Assembly: GCF_020382885.2 (NCBI RefSeq)
Contig: NC_058504.1
Span: forward strand, 10,034,519-10,098,518
Origin: Scatophagus argus
Lineage: Eukaryota; Chordata; Actinopteri; Scatophagidae
Reading direction: 5' to 3'
DNA length: 64,000 nt
The position numbers were made by a program, and so were the translations under genes. Position 1 is the stretch's first letter, and every line of letters starts with the position of its first letter. Below, piece after piece: positions 25,201-36,521 of the stretch. Under the pieces are notes generated by a model. It had not been told where the DNA came from. It saw only the letters and a program-made list of their open reading frames with translations, and ran no database searches.

Positions 25201-28200
25201 TCTCTTCCTTTCTCTCTGTCTCTCCACACATTTTCACAAACACGGCATTTTCAAACTAATACTAAAAAAATGACAAAATATGGAAATTAACCCCTCATTG
25301 TGGTGCATTCCCTATCACAGGAAAGTCACAAAATTTTGGGCTATGAATGGCAACAAAAAATGCACTGAAATCCTTATATGTTATGCAGAGCTGTTGGCAG
25401 CACTGTACAACATACATGACTGAGGATCACTTTATTAACACATGCTACCCAACACAGTCATGTTGCCTCCCAGTCAACCATTCAGCAATGGCTCCTGTCC
25501 ACCACCACATACATCAAATGAAGCTGACCCACCAACGGCCTCTTACGTATAACTACATGTGTGGAAAACAAAGAAAACCGATGTGAACAGATGAGAAGGG
25601 CAGCAAGAGGAGGACAAAAGTAAAAACAAAGAGGACAAGGAGTTGTGGTGAAGAAGAAGAAGAAGAAGAAGAAGAAGAAGAAGAAGCTCTAGTTGCTAAC
25701 AGCGAGTCAAGGCAGGTTCAGGTTCGTGCGGGACACACAAGCGACACTGAAGCTGTCAGAGTTGGTGTCAACACACAAGGACGCATGTACACGTGTTGAA
25801 GGACCAAAGATATGATACCTGCTTTGATGAGCAAACAAGACATTGAAGCTTTTATCAATATACTGCACATTTATCCAGACATTTCAATAACCACTGCTTC
25901 TTTACAGGTATCCTCATCTAAGTGAGTTTCTCTGTATCATTATGTGCTAAATATGGCTATAAGGCTTCTTTTAAGGCTTCTTTTTCTCCTGGCAAATGTT
26001 AAGTTTCGACTAGGCCTGCAACTAATCAGTGTTTTCATTAATTGTTTCATCCATGAAAGGTCAGAAAACAGTAAAAACCTTCTCATCATAAATTTTGACA
26101 GGCCAAGCTGACACTCTCAAACTGCTTAACATTTTTGACAAACAACTCAGACATTCATGAGACCATTATCTTTATGCAGCAAATCCTCACGTTTAATTGA
26201 TTTTCGATCAACTAATCAGATACTCGACTAACTCTTTCAGTGTTTATTTTTATTTAATAAAATGGGATTTGCAGCCAGTTAGCTGATGTTAGCTCACAAT
26301 CAGACATCCAGTTTAATGCAGAAGCGCATGAAAACCATGGAAGAAAATTATACTTGTGTCATGGGCTCCCTCCGGTCCAGCACGGTACCCCCATGACGCC
26401 AGTCAAGGGAAGAACTGAATGAAAACACGGGACCTTAAATATGGTGAGAGTAGCAGGACTGGTGTTAGTTATCTCATTTGCTCCACATGACATTGTTTTG
26501 TTTATGCTGTTGTAATAACTCACTGCTACTTTCACCCAAGACATGGACAACTTTGCTTTTAACATGTTAGAACCTGAAAGAACCCGCGCTCCATGCACCA
26601 GCAGTTCCACATAATGGCCTTGTGATGTGTTTATATCTTACAGTTTTCAACACTTTCACTGCACAGGCAGGCAGGAGTAAAAGCAAATGAAAGCAACACA
26701 AAAGGAAGGAAGGAAGGAAAGCGTGATGTCACAGAAGTTGGCCACTTAAGTTGTGGAAAAGCCTTGCACAGACACAGCATGCGTATTGTTACCACTAAGC
26801 CATCTAACATAAAAAAATGCTCTGATTTGTCTGCCCAGAATCAAGTTCCAAGTGTTCATGATTCCAGTTTACCTCCTACATGTATAGTAAACACTGTAAG
26901 GACTAGGATTCAGTGTTGCTGATGTGTGTAGAGGCTCACCAGTGGGGATGAAGGCTGGCTGCTGGAGCTGCATGTTAGCCAGTGCTTGCTGGTAGTGGAA
27001 CATGCTGGGGTTGAAGACAGCGGCGGCAGCTCCGTTGCTCTTCTCTAAGATCGGCCTCTTTGGTAGTGTCTGCATGGCACCTGGAGGCAGAGCCTGGTCA
27101 GGAAGAAACCAAGAAGAAGGAGGAGTTAAGTTACCTTTCAGTGCTTCTACAAAAGCTGTCCTTGCAGAATGCTGCCCTTGCGTCAACATCCAGTTGATAT
27201 GGGTGTTTCTGTTTACCACCACAAGAGGACACTGCAGTATGTAAGATAAGCTGAAGTGATGTAGGACAGCCCAGAGGTCAGGCCAAGAGCAAAATGGGAT
27301 TGCTATGACTTCATTCGCTAATGGGCCACTGCTGAAACATCAAACTACAGTGGAAGATAACCAAGACAAGAGGAAAAATACAAGCTAGCTAGCTAACATA
27401 TACACATAACAAATTATAGGATATGATGATAAGCCGTTATGATATGGCATAATAATTAGTTTAACTATCCTGCCCAATTATTCTGAATGATTTAAGATCA
27501 AATCAAAATGTGAGCTATTGGTGACAATACAGAACGGTGCAACCAGCATACAAACATTTAATAAGATGCAGTGCTGTAGAAGCAGAATAAAAGTTTCTGG
27601 CACAACTTCAACTACATGCAAAGTGAATGGAAAAGGGAGAAAAGTCTAAAATATATACAGCACAAAGCCATGAATGCCAGAATGTACCCTGAACACTTTG
27701 TGTGTGTCATCTGTTTGATCTTATTATTTTGTAACTTTTCCAACTCTGTCTTTCTTACTTTTTATGCATCAACGCTGCAGACTGACCCGATTATTTCATA
27801 GCCGTGCACAGTGCTAACTTTAGCCCATGTTGCTTGCTTAATTGAGAGCACAGACTCAGACACATGCACGGTAGCAGACATTAATAAAAAACCATAATCC
27901 TCAGACTACATTATCAAATTTCAAGCTTCCTGCAGGACACTGTGATACTCTGATCCTTCACTGCATTGGTATACAGTATCTAAGTAGAGAATAAGAAAAT
28001 CTTCTCCTGTTTCACTGCTGTGTTAAGCAGATATGGTAAATGAATGAATATGTACCCTTCAAGTATAGATTTACACCTGTGTTTTCTCTGAGCTAGGATT
28101 CCTTGTATCATAGAAAAGCAGCCGATTATTCTCAGCATTGTTAAAGGACTCACCAAGGCTGCAGACGTTGTGTTTTGACTAACTTGGTGCTGTGCAGCCT

Positions 28201-31200
28201 TGATCCTGGCCTGCAGGTGAGCCGGGGGATGGAAGTATTTGCACTTGTCACGGGTGCAGCGGCCTTTAATGTAGTCCATGCAGACAATGACTGAGTTCTC
28301 ACTGCAGTCCACCATTCCAGCTTCCAGTGGGTGAGCATAGCGGCAGTCGCTCTCACCCCTTGTGCAGTTACCGCGCTGGAATTCTCGACAAACCTGGCAG
28401 GGTCAGCGGGAGCACTGATCAACATTTACCTTTCATCATACTTAGGCCAAACATAGCAACACAGCAACTGCACGCAGGCCGCATACCTCCAGCTTGTCTG
28501 TGCGCACATGTTTTTGTGTGGAGGTGCCGTTGGCCATGGCTGCCAGGCCGGTGGGACTCCCAGGCACCAGCAGGGGAGTACTGGGAAGCAGCTCAGGCAT
28601 CAAGCCCATGCCTGGGCCCATGTGGTTCAGATAGGGGCTGAAAGCCATACTGGGACTCGTTGCCAGGGAGGGCGTCATTGGGAATGTTGTCTGAGGAAGG
28701 GAGAGAAAGGCAGAGGCGAAAGAGACAAAGCAAGTTATGGCATGTAGTAACTATATGACAAGTAACTTTGGCTTTCAGGTTTATATGATAGACAGAAGAA
28801 TTCTCTTTTTTTTCTCTTTATTTTATTCGATCTTGAGTGGAGGACAGCAGTTGGAAAAAATTTAACCACACTTGACGGGAGCCACACAAACCAAGTGCCA
28901 CCCTGTTAGTGACCAGAGCATCGCTGACAGTACACAGAGAGCAGTGTTAGGTTTTTGATAAATAAATAAATGACATTTCTAAAAAACACTGCACTGACTG
29001 AAAAATTAAATAATTCTAATAACTAATAGTTTTATCATGAACTGCTCACTATGGGTTGCAGCTGTGCTCCAGGCAGCATGAACTGCATCTGTTGAGCCAA
29101 CATGGCCGCCGCGGCCTTCTGCTGGATCAGGTTGTTCCTCCCGTTGATCTCCAGCTGGGTTTTCAGGTGCGGAGGTGGGTGTAGGTATTTACAGTTCTCA
29201 CGTGTGCAGCGCCCCTGTGGAGGAGACAGGTTGGAGGAAAGATGAGAGCAGGCAGGTGGAGTGACACCTTGCAGTGACTCTTATTTAAGGGATAAGTACA
29301 CAGCATACAGCACAGCACAGAGAGATGAGAGTGACGGCACTGAGACCTCAGATCGACAGAAACCACCACACTGAAGATCCAAAGCTCAACTTACGTCAGT
29401 TCTGCACTTAGTCATCCATGTAACCAGCTACAATTTGTTAAACCAGAACATGTAGAATCCAGCAATATAAGGTAAACTTACAGTAAAAATCTTAAATCTT
29501 CAATGTTGTTCAACAATTGTCTATTTATATTTTGTTTATTGCCTTATATTCTTATACAATTTGTTGGTTTTGTTGTTATGCTTGTTGCTATGTAAATAAA
29601 GTTATTATCATTATTATTTTTATTATTATTATAAATTCAGGTGAACTTATGTGCTACTGAAGATTGAGAAACGGCATGTTGGGCAATTCATGAGAAATGT
29701 GCAATAATTTTCTGAAAATGTTCATCATTAAAAGCACATTGTGCAGGAATCAATAATCAATGATCAGATAAAAAACAACAAGTGGGACATTTAACTGTCA
29801 TTCAAAGCTGTGTCTTCTTTCTACAAGCAAATCAGGTTACTTGAAACATTTTATCCTTTTGTAGTGTATAGACAAGTAAGTTTTAAGAGCAGTTTAGAGC
29901 AACTTAAGGTATGATCACAGAAATGTACTTAAAGTATCAACACTAAAAGTACTTATAGTGCTGTAAAATGTTCCCTGTCAGAGTTTTATTATTATACCTG
30001 ATGTTTTGTTTTAATACAACTGCTGCACTGGTGAGTGTGTTGCATTTTTCTGCTGCAGATGTTTTAGGCTGAGCTCATTTGAACTACTTTACATACTGTT
30101 GGTAGTTTAGCTTACAGCAATGCATCAGATTCTGTAAGATCATCATGTGTTTGTAGCATTGCAGTCCTGTAAGACCCACGCACCTCTAAAAGGCAACTCA
30201 CAAAAACTGATTTAATTTGAGCAGCAGGAGAATTTTGTCATTTCAACGTTCAGTTTATCACAAGAATTCAAATTCAAAATCACCAAACTTGTTTTTCACT
30301 GGACAGGAATGCTTGAAAAACTGTAATCTGAAAAGTAATTGGTAACTAAACTCATGTAGCGGAGCAAAAAGTACATGCGTAAAAAGGAAGTACTCCAGTA
30401 GAGTACATGCACCTTGAATTTGTACTTGAGTGCTTGCGTAAATGTACTTAGTTGCATTCATCTACTGGAAATGACAGGTGAAGTATTTCAAGGCAGCTTT
30501 AGATTTTTCCACAGAGATGCAGCAGAAGTCAAATAAACTTTGTTGACAAGAGATGACGAGCTGGAGAGTGTAAACATATGCTCGACTCTCACCGGCCTGT
30601 ACAACACACTCTCACAGTATCTCGACTTGGTACTTAACGGGGGGGGGCAAACATCCCAAAGCAAAGGCAGCACATGCACTTGTTTTGTACAGAGAGGAGC
30701 TGAAATTGGATTAGATGGAGAACAGAGATCAATAAGCTTATAACAATATGATATTAACATGTTTTAAAATAAAGAATTTACTGCCAAGCCTGAGAAGCTT
30801 AAGTTGTTTTTTAACCTACATTTGTACTAAGATTTCTAAAAATGTGCATAATACTGTTGGTGGAGGTGGAAGTCCTGCACAGAAAATGTTACTTAAACAA
30901 AAGTGTGTATCAAAACAGTATGTATTAAACAAAACTAGTGTGTAAATATTACCAGAAAAATGTACTAAAAGTGCTCATTGTAGAAAAATGGCCCCTGTGT
31001 GTTATACAATTATACATTATGTTATTAGATTAGAGCATTTTACTGCTGTAGCCAGTCGAGACGGAGTTAATTTAAACTATTTTACATACTGTTGTGTAGT
31101 TAAACATATAACAACACAACATATTTTATAAGGTCATCGAATATTTTGTATGTGTAAAGTAACTAATAGCTGCAAATGTCAAACAAATGGAGTGCAGCAA

Positions 31201-34200
31201 AAAGTTTGAAGTACTTAAGTAAATTTAACCACTTGACTTTATATAATACCGTGACACATAATAGTTTGATAAAGTATAGCTGGAAAATAAATTTCTAATT
31301 ACTGATCTCTATGACTCCTCACCTTCAGGAGGTCAGAACAGGATTTACTGACATGAGGTTTTAACCACAGTCGAGTGAAGGTCAGGTTTTACCCATAATA
31401 AAATAATCAAGTGCTGCACTTCTCTGTTGAAACGATGTGTCTCGGTAACTACAGCTAACTATTAAAAACACATGCTCTACCAGGACTGCCCTTAAACATG
31501 TCACTCCAGTGAACACAGAGAGAGAGACAGCTGTTCACGAGACACATCGTCAAAGTGCTTCTATTTGTCCTGTATGCAAAGCTTCACTCAACACATGCAG
31601 GCTCGCACAACAAAAGCAGAGACACTTTGCGAGACTACAGCCAAAGTTTGAACTTTATAACACAAGTGACAACAACAACAACAACATTTTCCAGAAGTCT
31701 TGTGACTCATCTATATCTTTTAATTAATTAAACGTTTTTTTGGATGGGAACTGAAAAATGAATAACTGCAGTAAAAGTTCCTCTGACAAGCCTGTAACTC
31801 TCTGACTTTCCTTTTCATAGCAGTAATTTATCTTGCGGTCAATGCAGTATGTCGCATATAAAGCAAAACTATGGGTTCAAAACAAAGCTTTTCTCTAACC
31901 TAACGCTTACTAATATCAATATTACTAACACTAACCTCTGCCGCAACCCATTTTGTTCAGAAGTCATTCCTTATGCTCATTTTCACGTTTCATTTTTGAC
32001 TTCGTGACAAACCCGAAATCAGATTGTGAGACGTTTTTCTTAAAGCAATTCATTTCGCCCCAGAATATCATTAAAGCAGCGTCCTTCCTCCCTGCCAGAG
32101 TCTGTGGGGAAGGTGAAGATGGTGCTGCAGGAACACTGCGGGTCAAAAGACACTCAGAGGAAACACTGCAGTCTTCATTAAACCCCTGAGTTGCCAGCAG
32201 CTGTCTGCCCCTGCAGATGAGCTGTTAACCCGCTAAACTACATCAGTCAAATCCTCCATCATCGGACCACACCCACACAGACAAGCTCAGATTAAGTGAC
32301 CATGAGCCACAAGCTGCAAAACAGTGGAAAATAAAGGACAAACTGACGTCATGGTGCAGAGACTCTTGACGGCGATGGATGATGTCACGCTGAGATGAGG
32401 ACACAGGAAAGAAAAAGAGGGTGTTTTGCAGCACTATACAGGACAGGAGGTAACCGCAGAGTCTCCTATAGCAGCATGAATAAGGGATTCACAAGATCTC
32501 ACACACCAGAGAAGAAGCACAGAAGCAGGGACGCAGCAGCCTGAAAAATGGTCAGGATGGTTTCACAGGCATACACAAACACTCTCGCCTACACTGATGG
32601 GAGAAGGCTTTGCGTCAGCGAGCGAGCTGTGTGTTTGGAGATGAGTCTGTGATGAGGAGTGAGTCTCACGAGCGCAAACTCAGAGGAAAAGAAAAGTACA
32701 TACTGATGAGAATAATGACGTACTTTGTACATTGTGCCCTCCCCCCAAAACACGCAAAAACAAACGCACAGTTGGACCAAATTAATGCCTGGATTTTTTT
32801 TTCTTCTACTATTATGAACATTAATGCAGACATAAAACCTTTTCTAAAGCTTACTAAAAGCTACAAAATCTGGTGTTGGGAGGGAGGCCGGTGACAAGAG
32901 GTGATGAGGTACATACTGGGGCAGGGATCTCCTTTCTGCATTTATGTGTGAGATGGGACATACTCAGATAGATCTAAAGATGCATATTATCCCACATAAA
33001 CGTGAGACAGACTTTTTCCTCAGTTAAAGGATCGCATCATTTTGACTCATTTTGAAATGTGACAATGATGTAAAGCTGAGACAATTAGTTGACTGGTTGA
33101 TGGACAGAAAACTGAGTTTTGGTAACTGCTGAACTGTTTGAGTAGTTCTTTTAGCCATACTAGTGGCATGACTCTCGAGACGGCACTGTTGGTCTGTTCA
33201 ACGCTTCACAGACAAATATCTCAACATTAAGAATGAATTAAACTTTAAACAGACATCTGTGGTCCCCAGAGGATGAATCTTACTGACTCTGGCGATCCCA
33301 TGACTTTTCATCTTAGAGCCACTGTGATGCTGAATAACCTTTGAAGAGCCTCTGACCTTTCATCTAGCGCCATCATTAGGTCAAAATTGTTTGTTACCAA
33401 ATATCTGCAAAACCAATGGCACTGTCGTCATTTTCAGCTGTACTTTGTGTTTCGTGTTAATGTTAGCTTGCCTAGCATGGCTGTATAGGAAAATGAGCAT
33501 CTTTGAGTTCAGAATTGTTGTCTGTCGGTTGACAAAGTATTCAGCAGATTCACTGATAATGAAAATAACTGTTGCAGCCCTAGCGTGATGTCACCCAAAA
33601 GTGACAATGCTGTTGAATCTACTGTATGTTGGGCAGATGCGACATACGTACACACTAATCACTGGAGATGACAGCAGCACTCCGGTTAACAAGGTAAAAA
33701 GAACTGGGCGGTGAGCTGCCCCCTCCCTCCCTCCCCTGCAGCAGCTTCAGACCAACCAGACAGAGCTAATGGGGGAGCAACAGGGAATGACAGTGGTTGT
33801 CTCGGACCGGGCTGGAGATGCCAGATATGGGAGTGACGGTGAGTAGGGAGGCCATTAGTGGATAAATCCATAAAATTAACAAAGAAGGGAGGGGCAGGTG
33901 GACAGCAGGAGCAAGGAGTGATGCTGTAGAGCAGCTCTGTGGGACACAAATGAAGGTGTTTCTTTTGTTTTTTGTTTAGTCAGTCAACCAAAAACAACGG
34001 CTGTCAGCTGAGTATAATCCTCAGAAACAATGGGGATAGAAACTCTGTTGTAAAGAGGTGGTTGTTGACATACTGTGCCGGCACTAAAGCCCTGCGGCAG
34101 CTCCTGATAAAGAAATCCGCTTTGACCTTCAACTGTCAACAACTTCAGTTCTTTCTCAAACTAACAACATGACCCCGGGGCTTCAAACAACCAAATGTAG

Positions 34201-36467
34201 CCTTTAATGCTTGTCCACTCCCTTTGGTACAAAGCGGTTCGCCTCTTTCCATCAATGCAACCAGCACAGAGTCAGACTGTTGCTCTGTGCTAAAAACAGC
34301 CGTGCCACTCAGAAAGATCAAACTATCCAATCGGTACGCACTCCTGTGCTGTTGCTAGGCCGCCTCTCAGCTTCTCTCCCCTCTCTCTCCCGTCTCTCTC
34401 CCTCTCTCTCGCTCCCTCTCCATCTTGCTCTGGAGGACATAACACAGAAAAATGGCTGAATAATAAATTCTAACTCAATAAACAGGGAGACAGCAGCTGC
34501 ACTCAGACAGAAAGCCCCTTGTCTAAGTCTCACTTTTTCCCTGCTCGAAAGCCGGTCGAGGAAAATCTCTCACAAACACACACACACACACACGTATGCC
34601 GTCACAGCAACAGTCTCTCCTCTGTTTTAGCGCAACTGGCCATTGATGGTCGGAGCTCTGCTAAAACACCGTGAAGCATCATCACTACTCAGGCTGTTAG
34701 TTTTTCCGCTGCGTATGAGTAGAGCCGGAGAGCCAGGCAAGCAGCTGCAGTGATGTTGTAGCAGCACAATCGACGAGTCCACGTAGCCCACAGAAGGGCT
34801 GACAGACTGTCAGCAAAATGGCTTTGTGAGAAATTACGCACGGACAATAACAAGCACCTCCTGACGTTTTTATACATATGTGCATGTGTTCAGGTAAAGA
34901 GAATCACATGTCCAATTAGTGTAGGGCATAACAAGTCAGAAGAATCGATACGTTTTTAATAACAATAATATATGTCTTTAAAATAATAAGCTTTAAAAAG
35001 CAAATCAAAATCTATATGTGTGTGCGTGTGTGTATGTAACCCAAGGAACACACATATATTAACACTATTACATTACTGACGTGTGTTCCGTACCAGCACT
35101 GTATGCACTTTGTTGAATAAAAAAAGAAATTCTTTTTTAAAAGGCGGCTTAAAATTTGGATATCGTGACGACCTTCGTCGGCGAATAAGAAAGTTTGTAC
35201 CACAGCCACTGAACATTTTCTATTCTGACTGGCTGGAAGGTGTGGATTAACTTTTAAGTCACCAAACACGATAAATGAACATCTGTGACGCAGCTGTTTG
35301 ATTTCAGCTCTAAATTAACGCAGCAGTATTAAACCACAATACGGCAACAATGAGGCTATTTGCGTAACCAACAGATAAAAACAGCTGCACAGTGTGAACT
35401 CTGCTAATTTAACTTTGAACATGTTTGATATTTGTGTGAGTCAGTAGAAGAAGACGACTTATGCAATACTGTTAGCTACGCTGTTGAGGCAACAACATAA
35501 ATTACAACACAGCTTGTCAAGTGTTATCCCTTACATAGACCATCAAATGATACCATTTATACAGTGATAACTATTTCTTCAATACATGTATATTGCTTTA
35601 TCACATATCACCCCTTATCACCCACTCGTCTTTGAAATTCACTGCTTTAGACTCCATGATGGGGCCAAAAAATTTAATTTAAAAAGCATTTTAAACATCA
35701 TTCTGCGTGCAATCTTTTTTTAATTGTTAATGTAGACTACAAACAAAAGAGACACACAACGCAATTACAGGGACCTATAAATATCACAAAAATGATCCCA
35801 AACATCCCAGTCCCAGTATCACAAGCACATATGGATCAGATCAAAATTACTTTTGACAAAAATAACTTTGAAAAAAGTATGTGGAGGTGAAAAGGGTGGA
35901 TCAACTGACCAACTGACACAGTTTGCAAATGTTTCTAGGAAATTCATCCTGACGCATCTGCTCTCTTGAACAATTCAGTTAGTAGACGACAGCCTAAATG
36001 ACAGTCACCCTCATTAAATATAGTACCAGATTTCTGAAGTCACAGATAGGTAATGGGGGCCATCTCAGCTGAAATAAAGACCACCTCAGGTATAAAACAC
36101 AATGGCAAAACCCTTGTTTGTGTTTATCAGCCTGTGTGTGTGTGTGTGTGTTTGAGAATGTCTTTAATTCAACTCATTTGCTCAACACAGTTCAGAGTCA
36201 TCAGCTAATTCGACACAGATCCCAATGCATGCGTCTGAACATATGAGATTCAGCACGGCGAGGGACGTAATGTAATGTCTGTTGCATTGTTACCTTCAGG
36301 GAGTCGAAGCAGGCGATGACTCGGCCATTCTCCACATGGCAGCTCCGGGAGGGGTGGGCAAACTTGCACTCGGCGTCAGACCGCGAGCAGGTCCCTCTCT
36401 GGAACTCACGACACACTTCCAGGGTCAGCCATTTGGTGTCCCGTCCCATGGTCATGCTGACAGCCAT
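22079..36467 (-). CDS. mbnl3: Muscleblind-like protein 3 (CCCH zinc-finger splicing regulator)
   Basis: Seven coding exons are deduced on the minus strand: 36467-36294, 29214-29050, 28690-28487, 28393-28154, 27093-26940, 23095-23001 (95 nt, cassette) and 22221-22079. Four CCCH fingers are complete: Cys19-27-34-His38 and Cys53-61-66-His70, then Cys183-191-198-His202 and Cys219-227-232-His236. The paired fingers bind YGCY motifs in pre-mRNA, by which the family controls alternative splicing and RNA stability. The linker text [18 protein letters not shown] follows the MBNL3 pattern and not MBNL1/2. The 54-nt exon known in MBNL1 between fingers 3-4 and this segment was not found. With the 95-nt exon the protein has 344 residues and ends NQ. 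Without it, it has 359 with a different 46-residue tail. The neighbours rap2c and hs6st2 match human Xq26. Identity is very secure; the choice of 3' exon use is inferred. Confidence 0.94.
23001..23095 (-). other. mbnl3: mbnl3 95-nt cassette exon
   Basis: The encoded text [19 protein letters not shown], followed by the [11 protein letters not shown] end, is the conserved muscleblind 95-nt exon. The length is exactly 95 nt, as in mammals. The acceptor (aataaaag) follows a long pyrimidine tract at 23110-23160, and the donor is CAG|GTTTGC. A length not divisible by three makes it a frame switch. Confidence 0.85.
24275..24319. repeat. (AC)n microsatellite with one interruption
   Basis: About 22 AC units, broken by a single T at 24300, in an mbnl3 intron. 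Confidence 0.95.
25651..25686. repeat. (GAA)12 / (TTC)12 microsatellite
   Basis: Twelve perfect trinucleotide units. In the mbnl3 pre-mRNA this is a (UUC)n pyrimidine tract, about 2.6 kb upstream of the cassette exon. Confidence 0.97.
26030..26246. repeat. Teleost 'GCTGCAACTAA' interspersed repeat, copy 1
   Basis: It begins cctgcaactaatcagtgttt and contains aggtcagaaaacagtaaaa and the diagnostic gattttcgatcaactaatca. These phrases recur in a widespread fish repeat with inverted ends. Related copies lie near 33.1, 40.6 and 61.7 kb. Confidence 0.6.
27094..28153 (-). other. mbnl3: mbnl3 intron between finger-3/4 exon and linker exon
   Basis: A 1.06-kb intron with the borders TTG|GTGAGT and ccag|GCTC. 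In MBNL1 this position carries a 54-nt regulated exon affecting nuclear localisation. No matching sequence is visible here. Confidence 0.75.
29930..30462. repeat. Teleost 'ACTTAAGTA' interspersed repeat, long copy
   Basis: It starts with aatgtacttaaagtatcaa and ends with gtaaatgtacttagttgcat, a terminal phrase typical of this fish family. The central text ctactttacatactgttggt recurs in the next copy about 1 kb away. Boundaries are approximate. Confidence 0.6.
30950..31235. repeat. Teleost 'ACTTAAGTA' interspersed repeat, second copy
   Basis: It contains aaatgtactaaaagtgctca, ctattttacatactgttg and gaagtacttaagtaaattta in the same order as the preceding copy, but much diverged. Confidence 0.55.
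33073..33585. repeat. Teleost 'GCTGCAACTAA' repeat with inverted ends
   Basis: The left end is gctgagacaattagttgact. The right end is aataactgttgcagccctag, approximately its inverted complement. The size of about 510 bp and the lack of any coding frame suggest a nonautonomous DNA element. Confidence 0.55.
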
Positions 36468-36521
36468 TGGAGTCGCTCACAAACACTGAGCAGCGGTGGA
36501 GACAGATGGACGGAAAATTGT

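Larger units (their letters stand above)
23096..26939 (-). other. mbnl3: mbnl3 intron upstream of the cassette exon
   Basis: A 3.8-kb intron with a donor of G|GTGAGC at 26939. It holds a CA microsatellite (24275-24319), a GAA microsatellite (25651-25686) and one copy of a teleost repeat (26030-26246). The 36-nt exon that precedes the 95-nt exon in mammalian MBNL genes was looked for and not recognised. Confidence 0.7.
29215..36293 (-). other. mbnl3: mbnl3 intron splitting zinc finger 2
   Basis: A 7.1-kb intron with a donor of AAG|GTAAC and an acceptor of ccacag|GGGC. It holds two copies of the 'ACTTAAGTA' repeat (29930-30462 and 30950-31235) and one of the 'GCTGCAACTAA' repeat (33073-33585). 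It also holds a CT-rich patch at 34370-34430 and CA/GT runs near 34575 and 36135. No coding exon recognised. Confidence 0.7.
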
